Shown: positions 33,831-46,769, counted from the stretch's first letter. The stretch is DNA of 64,000 nt from Saccharomycopsis fibuligera x Saccharomycopsis cf. fibuligera (GCA_001936135.1 CP012811.1:1240001-1304000), one strand, 5' to 3'. Numbers and translations are program-made. The notes: generated by a model from the sequence alone, not told the origin.

Positions 33831-36800
33831 ATCACTTTTGCGAAAATATTTTCTACTTTGAAAACTTTGAAGAATTTTTTAATAAGATGTCGGCATGATT
33901 CATCTCTATCGAAGTGTTCAAGAAGAATTTATTTTATGTCGATATTATCCATACGTCTGCGCATAGGTTCCGTGAAAATGCGAAGGCGAAATCAGCAATG
34001 TAATGTCATACACTGGTTGTCAATCTAGCTGCTGCAAAGTAAGGCAGTATGACACTTTTTTTTTCCAAAGCCGTTTTTAAGTTTACAATCACCAACTATG
34101 TATTTATTTCATAACTGTTTTTTACAATCATCATTTTTGTGGTGGTTTGATTTTGGTGCTTTTTTTTTTTCTCTCGTCGAATTTGCCCTTACCTTTTTTT
34201 TGTTTTTAACTCAGCGTTTTTTCCTTTCTATTTCCTTTTTATTTCCTTTCTATTATCTTTCGCGGGCTTTTTACTTTCGTCTGTTGTATATTATTAAAGT
34301 AATTGTAAATGATGATTTAGTTTGTAGATAATTCTCAATGTTTTAAAAAAAGAGCCAGAACAGCAGAGGTGCAGGATTGCGCGTATGTGTACATGTGCTT
34401 CTTAGATATGTTACAACGGGAAACTAGAAAATTGCAACTCCTATCCAGCAACTCCCAAAAAAAAAAAAAAAAAAAAAAAACGTTGCTTTTTTCATTGATT
34501 TTATCTTCAGAATGTGGTGTTTTTCTGAGATATAAACTATCAACAATACAATATTGCGTGTCTTAAGGGTATCTGGTCCGGTCTAATATTGTCAAAATTG
34601 CTGATTTGTATAAACAATATATTGCCGTTATAGAGTTCTACCAACTCAGGCAAATAAAATGTTTCTATGACGGGAACTGAAATTATTTTTTATGCACGAC
34701 CCTAATGACTATATATATTTAATCTGCTGCGAATTGAAGCATAAGAACTGACGAATGTAAACAAGAATTTCTTTGAGAACAATAACGAGCGAAAACTGCC
34801 AATTGTTTTCGAGGGCCCGCCTCACCAGTCGGGCTGTGTCTAAACTTTTTTTTTTTTGTTTTTTTTTCATTGAATTACATTTTGACCTAAATATGAATAT
34901 TATAGTCTAAACTCCGAACATTGACGGTAGTCGCACCAGATCTCAATGAGCATTTTTTTTTTCAAAGGACCCATTTTGAGTTTAGCAATTGAAAAACTGT
35001 GCAACTAGAGCATAATTTTGTACTTTTTAACACGCTTACTTTACAGAATAAGGATGTTTAAAGCAATGGTAGTAGTTTCAAAGGAATATCAGTCAGGCAC
35101 CGAAGTCTCTTGGTTAACAGCGGTGACAAAAAGCAAAAGCCAAAATAAATGTTCCTATGAGTTTACCCGAGGATGTTGGCCAAGAATGCGCAAAGCACAG
35201 ATATTAAAACGATATAAAGATGAATTTGTTTACGCAAAACCTAGCCCCTTTCAAAATTGTGGTACATGAGCCGTTCACACATTAAGCCCCTATGTTTGGG
35301 GCCTGCGTTTTCAATACTTGCAAGAATTAATGTAAATTCAAGTCAATAGTTTATAATTTTAAAAGCGTACGCGTGAGTGACCTTTGCAAATTAAATTACT
35401 TTGAGCTATGTTCCTAAATAAAATGAGATTTTCCGAGCATCAAGGTCCTTTAGCCCGGCATGAAGCGCCAACATTTTTTCTCAAACAAAAAAAAAAAAAA
35501 AAAAAATAAAATAAGAGAAAATTTTTTTTTCCATTTTGTTGGTAAAGAACAAATAGGAGTAAAAGACAAGATTTTTTCTCACCGATTAGGAAGATCAAAC
35601 GCTGCTCGCATTCTGAGATGATCAAAAACTATAAAATATATTCTACGTAACATAATTGCAGTGTATTTACATGAACTAATGCAGAATCTTGTAATGTCGC
35701 AGACTTAAATTAATCTCTGAATTCAAACTCGAGATTTGTCCAGCCCAGTACATAGGAGCCCAACCGTTTTTTCTTTCTTTTTTTCCGTGCTTACCGCTGA
35801 GCAGCTCAAGCCAAGTTTTACGTCTATAATGTCAAATATAAAACTTGTCGCAAATTACACTCAGCAGCCATTTGATCTAATTATCAGTAAGTAAAACAAA
35901 AAATTCAAAATAAAGTATATCCGGTTTTTTTTTTTGGTCAATAATGTTGGTAGAAAAGCACTCCCAAAAAGATCTCTTCGCAATGCTCAACTGCCACGGT
36001 AGTTAGCCAACACCACCCAAAGCATGAACTCAAAAGATGCTTTCAATTCTTCAAGGCTGCAGCAGGGCGACCTGCACCTAGAGAGGGGCAAATGCGGACT
36101 TCGGGTCAAAATTTCAAAACATGATTGGATGCTCAAATCATTGTACTCCAATATGACAATCAGAGTACCAGCCAAATATAGGTGCCCTTCAGCCCCATAA
36201 TACATCATGCTGACTGAATACGCCACTTGGCATCACCAATTATCTAATCATGCATTAGTTCTATTGTTCTTTTTTACTTTTTATTTTTTGTTTATTTTTT
36301 TTCTCCTAACATTGAATGTACGAAATGCATGTCTGTGTTTAAATGCTCGCGAGCTCTGCATGCACTTCCGCCGCACTCCGTCTTCGTCTTACAAAATTTT
36401 GGATTGCTTGCCCCGAAGATCCGAGTGGGGGAGGGAGAAAAATCGCCCCTCCGTAGGCAGCTGGGTAGCTCGGGAAGAAGTTGCCTCATGGGGATCCCAT
36501 GGGGATCAAGAATTATTTGCAAGTATTTTGATTTTGAGGACACATTGCAATTACTGATCAGGAGCTAATGAATGAATGGAGGAGTGTTTTGCGTATCTGT
36601 AGTTTAGCTGGTGCTATAGACTCAATGAGAAAAGCTGCGAGTATTTAGGGGGGCCCCTAGGGTTGTTAGAAAACGGCATTTGTATATCAATTCTTTCATT
36701 CAATTGATCAATCACAGATAGCACCTTGGCAAATTAGGCTAAAACGCTGAAATTCTGAAGCGCAATTAATTTAAGCATACTCCGAGAAACTGTTGAGTTG

Positions 36801-36964
36801 CAAATTTTCAAAAATACTTACAGTAAGAAATAAGCATAAACAAAAACGTCATAAATTAATCATAATTGGAAAAGTAAACAAGAAAACTATTTGATAAAAC
36901 AAATCAAGCGTGTAGCAAAAAAATAGTCATGCAGCGCATAAAGCATGATAAGACTTCAAGTAGC
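33831..36964. other. 3.1 kb convergent intergenic region
   Basis: It lies between the 3' ends of the C2H2 gene (plus) and the cytosolic ADH gene (minus), so no promoter is required. It holds several homopolymer runs (near 34458-34480, 34850-34868, 35487-35506) and a slightly GC-richer patch at 36340-36500. Frames of 65-116 residues lack good starts or plausible composition. A non-coding RNA cannot be excluded; none was recognised. Confidence 0.6.
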
Positions 36965-38020
36965 TTATTTGGCAGTATCCAAAACGTATCTACCGAGAAT
37001 CTTACCTTGAGCCATCAAGTCAAAAACCTTTGGCAATTCACTCAAACCAACAACCTTGATTGGAGCATTGACCAAACCTCTAGAAAAGAAGTCAAGAGCT
37101 TCAGTAGTGTCAGCTCTGTTACCGACATAAGAACCCTTGATGGAAACAGACTTAACAACAGCACTGAAAACTTCAGCCTTAGCAACGGCACCGGCTGGCA
37201 AACCAACAAGAACAACAGTACCAGTTGGTCTAACGTATTGAGTAGATTGGGTGATAGCAAATTCAGAAGCACTGACATTGATAACACCATGTGGACCACC
37301 GTTGGTAGCCTTGATAACGTCTTCAACGACATTCTTGGATTTGGTGAAATCAACAAACACTTCAGCACCAAGAGACTTGACGAATTCACCCTTGTCTTCA
37401 CCACCATCAATACCAAGGACTCTCAAACCCATGGCTTTAGCATATTGGATGGCCAAAGAACCCAAACCACCACCAGCACCAGAAACGGCAAGCCATTGAC
37501 CGGCTCTCAAGTTAGCAGTCTTGATAGCTTTGTAAACGGTGACGCCGGCACACAAGATTGGAGCAACGGCAGCCAAGTCAGTACCCTTTGGAATCTTGGC
37601 AGCTTGCACAGCGTCAGCAGTAGCGTATTGTTGGAACGAACCGTCATGGGTGTAACCGGACAAATCTGCTTGGGCACAGTTGGATTCGTTACCGGTTTGA
37701 CAGTATTCACAGTTCAAACAAGAACCGTTCAACCATTTGATACCAGCCAAGTCACCAATTTCAAAGTTGTTGACGGCAGCACCTTTGGCAACCACGACAC
37801 CGGCACCTTCATGACCACCAACTAATGGCAATTTGGTGTCCAATGGCCAGTCACCTTTCCAGGCGTGCAAGTCAGTGTGACAAACACCAGAGTATTTGAC
37901 ATTGATCAAGATTTCATTTGGCTTTGGGGTTGGAACAGGAATGTCCTTGTATTGCAATTCACCACCGGATTTTTCAAAGATGACACCTTTTTGGGTCTTT
38001 GGGATAGTAAATTCAGACAT
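36965..38020 (-). CDS. ADH1: Cytosolic zinc alcohol dehydrogenase
   Basis: Reduces acetaldehyde to ethanol with NADH, or the reverse, in the cytosol. 351 aa beginning [10 protein letters not shown] with no targeting sequence. Catalytic zinc ligands are Cys47, His70 and Cys157; structural zinc ligands are Cys101, Cys104, Cys107 and Cys115. The Rossmann motif GAGGGLG is at 181-187, and the final residues GRYVLDTAK are typical of the yeast tetrameric family. Leucine is coded almost entirely by TTG and I found no in-frame CTG, consistent with very high expression. A TATA element lies about 145 bp upstream. Its head-to-head neighbour is a mitochondrial paralogue, roughly three quarters identical by eye. 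ADH1 or ADH2 are both possible names, since function cannot be read from the protein alone. Confidence 0.96.
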   Translation of the reverse strand: MSEFTIPKTQKGVIFEKSGGELQYKDIPVPTPKPNEILINVKYSGVCHTDLHAWKGDWPLDTKLPLVGGHEGAGVVVAKGAAVNNFEIGDLAGIKWLNGSCLNCEYCQTGNESNCAQADLSGYTHDGSFQQYATADAVQAAKIPKGTDLAAVAPILCAGVTVYKAIKTANLRAGQWLAVSGAGGGLGSLAIQYAKAMGLRVLGIDGGEDKGEFVKSLGAEVFVDFTKSKNVVEDVIKATNGGPHGVINVSASEFAITQSTQYVRPTGTVVLVGLPAGAVAKAEVFSAVVKSVSIKGSYVGNRADTTEALDFFSRGLVNAPIKVVGLSELPKVFDLMAQGKILGRYVLDTAK

Positions 38021-38161
38021 TGTTAAAAAATAGAAAAGTTTTGATTTGGAGTTGTTTGTGAGCTATTGATCTTTAGTAGGATCTATGGAGATAGAGAATA
38101 AAAAGAAAGAGAAGAGAGAATTGATACATCTGGGTTTATGGAAAGGAGAGGGAACTGGCTG

Positions 38162-38169
38162 CTTTTATA
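38162..38169 (-). promoter_or_regulatory. TATA box of the cytosolic ADH gene
   Basis: TATAAAAG on the minus strand, ending about 140 bp before the ATG at 38020, a usual distance for a strongly expressed yeast gene. Confidence 0.7.
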
Positions 38170-39837
38170 CAAAATTTCGAGCGCCCAGACAGTACGACAA
38201 AAAAAAAGTAAAACAATTAGCTGAAAAAGCATACTAAAAGAAGACCTGCAGGAGAAAATGCGAGCTCGAATAAACAGCAGACAGGAGGAGGAGGAGGAGG
38301 GGGTCAGTCAATCAACCAAGACCTGGTTGTAGGTTTTCCATTATGCAAGTAAGGCATGCTTGGTACAGTGATGATATGCACGGTGTTTCACCTGGGAAAA
38401 AAGAACAGCCCATGGCGGCCTTTGTTTATGTTAATAGTGATTCCCGTAACGCGGTGTGTGTGTGTGTGCTTGCAAATGGATGGCTACGCTCACTACGTAC
38501 GCGGCCTATCGCAGTCCGGTATCTGAAGCAGGGAAAAAGCTAAAAGTGGAAAAGACAGAGTGTGCGGTGATGGTAAAGTGAGCTGAACTAAAGTGACGTG
38601 AGCTGAGGCTGATGGGGGGCACGCGGTGCCACCAGGGCCATCTTAAGGGAAAGAGGCGAGCAGGGCTGCTGCTGGAGCGATACGTTTGACAGTATTATCC
38701 TATTATGAGATGAAGCAGGTCTGGAGATGACAAGTGAAAAATCTGGAGGAAACTCTGGGCTGGATAAAATGCCATCAGCTGGTGGTATTTCTGTGTTAAG
38801 CTTAGAGAATTTTGTAGTCTGGAGTTAAACCAGAAAGTTTAATGCTTGCTGTGAGACTAAATGGAGAATACGGCCGAACTCCCCCTGTGTATGCGAGACA
38901 TATAAAAGGCGATTACGTAATATGTTCTGCTTAAAAAAATGAGTACATTTGGAAATGCCCTGTACAAACGAGAAGGTTATTATGCTGGGCACATGAGGAC
39001 TGAGGTAATGTGCAGCGCTGCACTGAGTCTCAGCAGATGGCCTTACAAAACATCTCATGATAAACCACGATTAACGCTCCACAGGTGGGCAGACCAGATG
39101 GACGTCTCGCGTATGGTGGCAGCAAAACCTTAACATAGCTGGAGCTTAAGGCTTTTTGGTGATAATATTGTTTGGCTGTTTTGTTAAGTTGGGTTAAGAG
39201 AACCTTTCAGCTACTTGCTGAACTGGATACTTGACAATAATAATGATTGCGTTCTCCGCTGAGCAACGCATTGGCGGGCGCCCTTATAAGCTTGGTACCA
39301 AGCTGTGTTTACACAAAGCAATAATGTTTAATAACTGCTTTGGATGTCCGATTGTCTTTCAAAGTTTTGGCGATAGCGATAATCAACTATAAGTCGGCCA
39401 CTAGTGCATTCTGGAGCTACCGCAACGGGCACTTTCAGCTTGGAGACATTTCCTGCTTCTCCCCCCGAGCAGTGGCAAACCCCACATGTATGCAGCCGCC
39501 CAAGGCCTATTGTGTTGGCAGTCGTTTGAAAATAACTTGCCTGCATGCTGCCATCACCGCTTTTCTCTGCGGTGGACGTGATGGTGGGTTTAGCACTGTG
39601 GTAGTGCCCCGTAACCCCCGGAAATGTCGTGTACAAATGCAGGCGAACTATTGTGTGGCTTAAGCCATTGCTACCATTGGCTGCGGCTGAGACTCCCCGT
39701 GTAAATCGGCAACAGCTGGCAGGCTGAACAGCATAGTGTAAGCCGATGTTGGTAAAACATCTTTTCCCCTTTGCACCCCCTTCCTGATTTCAAAATGCTC
39801 TCTGCCAATCAATTGACCGTTCACGAAGCAGTTAATT

Positions 39838-39874
39838 GGGACCCGAAGTGAGTCCCGAAATGGGACCCGAGTTG
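39838..39874. repeat. Clustered GGGACCCGA repeats with inverted TCCCGAAATGGGA
   Basis: GGGACCCGA occurs at 39838-39846 and again at about 39862-39870. Between them TCCCGAAATGGGA forms a small inverted repeat. Such a compact GC-rich cluster stands out in the ADH upstream region and could bind a dimeric regulator; that is inference. Confidence 0.5.
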
Positions 39875-42046
39875 TTTTGAAATTGACGTGTTAAAAAAAA
39901 ACACTTTAACCCCGGGATTGGCACTCCTTATTCTTAGATGATAGACTCTGCAATAATTGTTCCTTGCTTTGCTGCGTACAGCCATATGGTGTAACATGGG
40001 TCTAAGATCTTAGCCTTATTTAGACTTGAGCTAGGATGCATAGTATTGGTTGACCAATCACCGTTCGCAGTGTCTTTTGGCGGAGCCCATTTCTCGCCCG
40101 CGCTTTTTTTTTTTTTTTCTTTTTTTAAAAAATGTCGCACACTGCCAGACTTCATTCTCGGTGATTGTGTGAACGGTCGATTGTCTTATTGGTAATTGGT
40201 ATAGCAGCAAAGTTTACTTCAATGTTGTAGCTAATCGAAGCCAATCCAAATTTAGTTCAGCGGTTTTGCGGGGCTCGGTGGGGTGCGCTTGCAAGACATT
40301 TCTCTTGGGGTCAACTTGAACTTTAAGTCTCTGTCTGGGGTGAATGATGGTGTGTCTCTTCTGAAAGAACGTTGTCGGCTTTTAAAATGATTAAAATCTC
40401 GGCTTCATATCGCTTATTGCAAACTTTGCTTTACTTTACTAACTAGCAGTGTGTTTGTTGTTCTTTAGAAAATATATAATCCCACAAGTACCCCTAGCGT
40501 AGTTAATATTGCCCGGTCCCTAGCCACATGGCCTTTTCTTTCTGATTTTCCTTGCAATTTCTTTTTTTTACTGCTGCCCACATATTATCAGTATTCCCAC
40601 ACAATGCTAAGACTATCAAGGCAAGTGTCAATGCCTTTAGCTTTTTAATTCACAACATTGATTATCAACGTCATTGATATCATTGATATCGCTAGTACCG
40701 TGGACTCAGCTCCAGCCATATTGTTACTGCTCCCGCCGCGCCATAGCATTAATTCAACCCACATAACATCATCGCGCAGCATGCTTAAGCTGAGGTGAGG
40801 GGCAACTCTGTGCACCGCGGTCGCGCGCCAGACCATTACCTGGCCTCCGGTTGGGGTCAATTCATACCCCGCTTTGATGCTTGGTGGGAGTTGTTGTGCC
40901 CCGCCTGGAAGCATGCTCAGAGACCAATAGCAGCAGAAGCAGCAGCACCGCTAGACAATATATATCAACTATGATATAATACAAATTCAAAGTAAAATAG
41001 CTTGAAATTTCTAGCTTGAGCCAACGCACATGGGGCAGGTTTTAAATCCATTGCAAAATTCAACCGCGAATGATTAGCGGACTTGCACTTGTACTTGGTA
41101 TAGTCGGTGGCCAAGATCTATATGTGAAAAGGTTTTAGGAAATACAATCTAATTTAAAACCTTTGCAATGTCTGGTTATTTTGCAAAGCAGCCCACTTCT
41201 GATACTGCTGTGGTTTACTATAATGGTCATCAACAATTTGTGATCCCGCGCTTGAGGTTCCGGAACTACCCGTGATGAAAGTTTGGGGTGATAATTTATT
41301 TTATTTTATTTTTTTTTTGGCCTGTTTCTATGATTGGTGCCTTTTTTTCAGTCATTGATTGCCAAAATCTTGATACTTTGTCCCGAACGATTGATTTTAA
41401 TGGCTGACCATTTGGTGTGTGGCCTTTGACTGCCGCGAGTTGCCGCTAGCTAGCTGCACTACGAAACGGTCATTTTTTTATACCCCGGGACAAATCTGGT
41501 GCGTTTGCCATCTGCGATAACTACAGTTTACTGTTTTTTTTCCCTGTGTATTCTTAAAGAAATCAGAACAGTTTTTGTCTTGGCCGATACCGTTCTGTTC
41601 GGACTTTGGATATTTGGCCAGTTTTTTGTGTTTCAAGCTGTTTCTCACTTTTGTGCGCAATTGTGGTTATAAATGAAAAAAAAAAAATGAAAAACGTCTT
41701 TTTACGTTTTACTGATGCATCTCCTGAGTCATCTCATCGTACACAATCCCAATAACACACACCTCGAAAATCAAAGGGTGTGCGAAATAAATTACAAACA
41801 ACAAACAAACAATTGTCAAAGCATACTATCAATACACAGACCCAAATCAAGCAAGATAATTGCCAATGTTTCATTATTTATTGGCGAGTTTCATCAGCCG
41901 TGGCAAAGATGCTTACCCAATTGGCATGAAAAACTAGCGGCAGGCCTCGGGAACATGTCCACATACAATGCGCTAACACGGCAGGTTCCCCCGTTACTAT
42001 ACGACTAGCATTATGTCCCTTCAAGGGATCTCCCTACAAAAAAAGT

Positions 42047-42048
<2 letters not shown>

Positions 42049-42079
<31 letters not shown>
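42049..42079. repeat. (AC)n microsatellite
   Basis: About fifteen uninterrupted AC units in the ADH intergenic region, roughly 450 bp upstream of the mitochondrial ADH gene. Confidence 0.95.
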
Positions 42080-42083
<4 letters not shown>

Positions 42084-42530
42084 AACCTACAAAAAATAAC
42101 AGATTTTACCGTTGTCTGTACTGTGCCAGGCTGTTATACTCTGTTCTTCAATGTCCTAAGCTGTGCACCAACGCACCCCAATGCGACTGGTTCAAAAAGA
42201 AACAGGCAACATTTCTGTTTTTTTTTTACTTTTTGGGCTTTGCTTCTAAGCTGATTTTCTACTTCGTTTAATATTTTGTTAATATAAATGTTGCCTCAGT
42301 TTCCCCTCATTTGGCTAATTTTTTTTCCTCTCTTTTGATAATTGATTTCTCTATACACTTTATTTATTTTTACCTCAAACCAATTGTCCAGTATTTTTCA
42401 ATTAGTCCGAAGTGTCCATCTATCTGCGTGTTACTGCAGTTGCTTCCTCGGTCTTTACACATAAACACAAATTACTTCTCATAATATATCATTCTAAACA
42501 AAAGACGATTTAATTCAATTGAATAAGACA

Positions 42531-43691
42531 ATGTTTAGAAAGACGTTGCTTACCACTGCTGCTAGAACCAGCTTACTTCGCTCGACGAGATCCAATTTCG
42601 TCCAACCAACCAGATCATTTGCATCTACGTACGTCCGCAAATTAGCTATTCCAACTACTCAAAAAGCAGTTATCTTTGAAAAATCCGGTGGTGAATTGCA
42701 ATACAAGGACATCCCCGTTCCAACCCCAAAGCCAAATGAAATTTTAATTCAAGTTAAATATTCCGGTGTCTGCCATACCGATTTACATGCTTGGAAAGGT
42801 GATTGGCCATTGCCTACCAAATTGCCATTAGTTGGTGGTCATGAAGGTGCGGGCGTCGTTGTTGCCAAAGGTGCTGCCGTCAACAACTTTGAAATTGGTG
42901 ACTTGGCTGGTATTAAATGGTTGAACGGGTCCTGTCAAGCTTGTGAATTTTGCGAATCTGGTAACGAATCTAACTGTGCTAAAGCAGATTTGTCCGGTTA
43001 CACCCATGACGGTTCGTTCCAACAATACGCTACTGCTGATGCTATCCAAGCAGCTAAACTTCCAAAAGATGTTGATTTGGCTAATGTTGCCCCAATATTG
43101 TGTGCCGGTGTCACTGTCTATAAAGCTCTCAAGACCGCTGATTTAAAACCTGGTGACTGGGTTGCTATTTCTGGTTCTGGAGGTGGGTTAGGTACTTTGG
43201 CTATTCAATACGCAAAGGCCATGGGTCTTAAAGTATTGGGTATTGATAGCGGCGAAGATAAAGCTCAAATCTGTGCTGAATTGGGGGCTGATGTTTTTAT
43301 TGATTTTTCCAAAACCAAAGATATTGTTGCTGATATCCAAGAAGCCACTAAAGGTGGTCCACATGGTGTTATTAACGTTTCTGTTTCTGAGAAAGCCATT
43401 TCCCAATCTTGCGACTATGTCAGACCTACTGGTACTGTAGTGCTTGTTGGGTTACCTGCTGGTGCTGTTGCTAAGGCTGAAGTGTTTAGTGCGGTGGTCA
43501 AGTCTATCTCCATTAGAGGGTCTTATGTTGGTAACAGAGCCGATACCAGAGAAGCAGTTGAGTTCTTTAACGATGGTAAAGTTAAAGCTCCAATAAAGAT
43601 TGTTTCTCTTAAAGAATTGCCAAATGTTTACAAATTGATGGAACAAAATAAGATTATTGGCCGTTACGTTTTGGACTGTACTGATGTTTAA
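42531..43691 (+). CDS. ADH3: Mitochondrial zinc alcohol dehydrogenase
   Basis: 386 aa from the ATG at 42531. Residues 1-34 ([20 protein letters not shown]...) are rich in Arg, Ser, Thr and hydrophobics without acids, a clear matrix-targeting presequence. After it the protein aligns without gaps to the cytosolic enzyme at 36965-38020. The zinc-binding [23 protein letters not shown] and four-Cys structural loop, and the GSGGGLG nucleotide motif, are intact. It is probably part of an ethanol-acetaldehyde redox shuttle across the inner membrane, as for S. cerevisiae Adh3. Codon use is slightly less biased than in the cytosolic gene, and again no in-frame CTG was found. The head-to-head arrangement with the paralogue suggests a local inverted duplication followed by gain of the presequence, or an old conserved pair. 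Confidence 0.95.
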   Translation: MFRKTLLTTAARTSLLRSTRSNFVQPTRSFASTYVRKLAIPTTQKAVIFEKSGGELQYKDIPVPTPKPNEILIQVKYSGVCHTDLHAWKGDWPLPTKLPLVGGHEGAGVVVAKGAAVNNFEIGDLAGIKWLNGSCQACEFCESGNESNCAKADLSGYTHDGSFQQYATADAIQAAKLPKDVDLANVAPILCAGVTVYKALKTADLKPGDWVAISGSGGGLGTLAIQYAKAMGLKVLGIDSGEDKAQICAELGADVFIDFSKTKDIVADIQEATKGGPHGVINVSVSEKAISQSCDYVRPTGTVVLVGLPAGAVAKAEVFSAVVKSISIRGSYVGNRADTREAVEFFNDGKVKAPIKIVSLKELPNVYKLMEQNKIIGRYVLDCTDV

Positions 43692-44327
43692 TCTATCAAT
43701 GAACTATATATGACTCTTGTATTTAACGAAATGTTTTGCTCTTATTCCTTTTATTTTGTCTTTTTCTTTGGCGTTTTCTTTGTTCTTTTAGTTTAGCTGC
43801 CTATTAAATATAGACTGTATTACAAATTTTACAGTGTATCATACCCTTCCATTGCAGATCGCATACAATTCAACAAGAGTAAAAATAACTCCACAAAAAC
43901 AACAGTCAACAAAAGGATAAAATACAATAAATCATTATTGCACCCCTTGCTATTTCAATAAAAAGCGGCAAGTGACAGGTGAAGCTTAAAATCAGATCTT
44001 GCATCACTACTTGCTTGCTGCTGCTCCTGCGGCGGTAATGTGCATCGTTTCAGCCGTGCAAAATTACCGTTTTTTTTTTCTTCTAATACACAGCTGCAGT
44101 TCAACACCACTTGAATACAGGTCAAAGTCAAAATTTTAGTGAGAGGCAACCTGTCGATAATGTAGACCCCTTATTTTTTATGCTAGTGCCGCACCCTTTT
44201 TTGTTTTTCATTTTACCTTTCTTGGGGTTCCTTTCAAGGCATTGCACCTTTCTAACGGTCCATAATCCCATGCCGTTATGGAATTATACCAAATAACCAA
44301 CACCCATACTGTTCATCAGGTATAATT

Positions 44328-44359
<32 letters not shown>

Positions 44360-44795
44360 TGAGTAAACTGTATCTGGCGGCCGAGGACAATTGAACGCAC
44401 GCATGCTTTCTAAAGCAACCAATGTTAAAGATGCGATGGAAACGTTTCATTGCATGAGCATCATGGGTGAGGAATGAAATAACGATATATAATTGGAAAA
44501 ACAGAGTACTTCTATTGGTGATACAGTTTGTAATAAAAGTAAGGAAAATAAGTACAATTTCAATACTCAACTACGTTTCACTGCGTAACTAAGATCTCAG
44601 CAAGTGACCTTCTTTCACTACTAGAGGACAGGCTAATTTAATCAGTGCTACCCTCAGGTATGAGTAGTAGATCTAGTCACCATAGTCCAACAATATCTTG
44701 CAGGGGTTCAGAAGATTCTTCCCCTTTTCATGTCCGGGTAGGTTCACTTTTCCCCTTTTATTAGGACCACATTATAAGGAAATTACGTCATCAAT
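43692..44795. other. Intergenic between mitochondrial ADH and tRNA-Ser copy 2
   Basis: Contains the ADH 3' flank (T-rich from about 43740) and two poly-T runs at about 44328-44360. No gene was recognised. Confidence 0.6.
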
Positions 44796-44877
44796 GGCAA
44801 CGTGTCCGAGCGGTTAAGGAGAAAGATTAGAAATCTTTTGGGCTTTGCCCGCGCAGGTTCGAGTCCTGCCGTTGTCG
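44796..44877 (+). tRNA. tRNA-Ser(AGA), copy 2
   Basis: All 82 nt are identical to the copy at 28391-28472: same acceptor stem, AGA anticodon, long variable arm and B box. Flanks are unrelated, so this is not a recent large segmental duplication. TTCGTTTCTTTTTTGG downstream supplies the polymerase III terminator. Confidence 0.97.
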
Positions 44878-46769
44878 TTCGTTTCTTTTTTGGAGGCAAG
44901 TTTTTTTGAAACTTGCAACTTTGATGTTTTATCATCATCCTTCCATCCAGCAACACAAGAGAATTACACTAGGTCAATAACTTCTTGATATTTCAAAAGA
45001 AACATTTTTGCCTACGGCAAGATAAGGACTTTAATTCCATTTCAATTTCTAGTCTTATTTTCTGTTTTTGAAGAAGATGAAGAAAAAGAAGTAGGGTTGT
45101 ATTAAGAAAAAGAAGCGTTTTCTTCAGAAAATAGTATACTATTATGTAAGTAAAACACGTTTTTTCCTTTCAATTCAAATTTTTTTCAACATTTACAATT
45201 TCTAAAGTTTTGCATAAGATATTCATAAAGATAATTTTGTGTGCCAAAAAGACTTCATTATACAATCTTATTCACATATTCCCTAGCGGCAATACAAGCA
45301 GTAATTTTTGTTGTATTTACATTGACCGTAAACTTTACTCTTATTTACGCCATTGTAAAGATCCACTTCTCCTACTTGTAACCCGCCATTTTCTCTTGAC
45401 AGCAGCAATTTATTTTGGTTCATTTCCAATCCTTTAAAAAATTATTATCAGATTACATAGTATTGTAAATTTTGATCTCAGGCAAAATCATTTTGTCAAT
45501 ATGGCATGATCTTATATAAATAACTCTGCCAGTAATATATAAGGAATATCGATAGAAATGCTCATCTAAAACCTTACAAAACATGGCCTCCCTGGTTTGG
45601 CACCTTTTTAGACGTTGAAGTTGACCCAAATTTAGAGGAATCCCAGATGTACGAGAGTCTCCTGCATGTCAATGCGTCTTCATCAACATCGCCTAACTTA
45701 TGGTGTGATAGTATCATGATGATGTCTTGATTATATAATCCTTGGCAAACGGAAATAGAGACCATGTACGTTGGCAGGACTTTCTTTAGAATGTTATCAA
45801 TGAATTTCAAACTTCAAAGGTTTTTCATTTTGGCGAAGACCCTCGAGTGCTTTTTTAACTTTACTTTGACTAGGCATCTATACCGTTGTGAAGTAGCTAC
45901 TAATGTAATGCCAGGAATTTCTACAAAATTTTTTCTTTGTTGGACAATTGTATTGCACTCTGTAATTCTATCATTTGCAGTTCCTTGTCGTTTGGTGAGC
46001 GTATGTTTGTTTGATTTCAAGTATTCTACCAGAATAGTTTTTTTTTAGCTTCCACGTAGAATATGCTAAAATACCAGAGTAGGGAACTATTTCGTGCGCC
46101 GCTCCAAGTAGAGCATGGCGAATGATTTTCCCTTTAAGGACTTGAATAATTTATGATGTTAGACGATATGTGTGCAGAACCCGTTTCTACGGGATATTAA
46201 TCTGCAGTATGATTCACATATTGTAAAAATACTATCTGTATATACCCGCTAATCTGAAAGACGGATTGGATGATTCACGTGACTGTAAATATTGCGCCGG
46301 GATTTTTGTTCTTTCCTCGAGAAGCGGGAAAGCGACTAAGACTCATCGCCGCCAACCAACCAACAGAAAATTTTTTAAATTGGCTGACACACTAGTTCTC
46401 CTCGGCTCAATAGTACCGTAAAAGTCTATAACTAAAGCGTTTTTTTGATCGGTTTTTCTGGTTCTTATATTCATATATACCAAAATACTCTCTTTCCCAA
46501 AGGGTCAACTCTCGTCTTATCTTTGTCGTGTTTTGCCGTCATTTGCGTTATTGCTCAGTACATGACCGACATTATCATTTTTGTCCGAACATCACAACTG
46601 AAACGCGCCAATCAGTCATAATCATTTCCAACATCAAGACATTGCACATTGAAAATATTTAACAATATCAACTGAAAAATAAAGCGTTTTTGACGTATAC
46701 TATTTTCCAATTGATTAATTTACATTTTTATTGCAACATACACTATATTCAAATAATATTTAACCCAAA
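44878..46769. other. 1.9 kb upstream region of the PQ-loop transporter gene
   Basis: No ATG-initiated frame here looks like a protein. The sequence before the start codon is AT-rich with several TATA-like runs (for example around 46470-46480). Nothing further was recognised. Confidence 0.6.

Larger units (their letters stand above)
38021..42530. other. 4.5 kb shared upstream region of the two ADH genes
   Basis: Both ADH genes read outward from here. Visible items: a TATA box for the cytosolic gene (38162-38169), a GA-rich run near 38284-38300, a repeated GGGACCCGA element at 39838-39874, and GC-rich blocks with CCCCGC motifs (Mig1-like, near 40868 and 40899). A (CA)n tract lies at about 42049-42079. 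Overlapping open frames on both strands at 39328-39663 start without ATG and are rejected. The long leader suggests heavy carbon-source regulation, by analogy with other yeasts. Confidence 0.6.

Noticed and set aside
36929-37825. 298-aa open frame antisense to the cytosolic ADH gene
   Set aside because: Long antisense frames are expected opposite strongly codon-biased genes; the sense frame has all ADH motifs.
39328-39663. Overlapping ~105-aa frames on both strands in the ADH intergenic region
   Set aside because: Neither begins with ATG and neither shows a protein family or plausible composition. The open frames follow from slightly higher GC content.
40437-40468. TACTAAC followed by TTCTTTAG in the ADH intergenic region
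   Set aside because: TAG and CAG occur 2-5 nt after the branch motif, no GTATGT-type donor lies upstream, and no exon can be read on either side.
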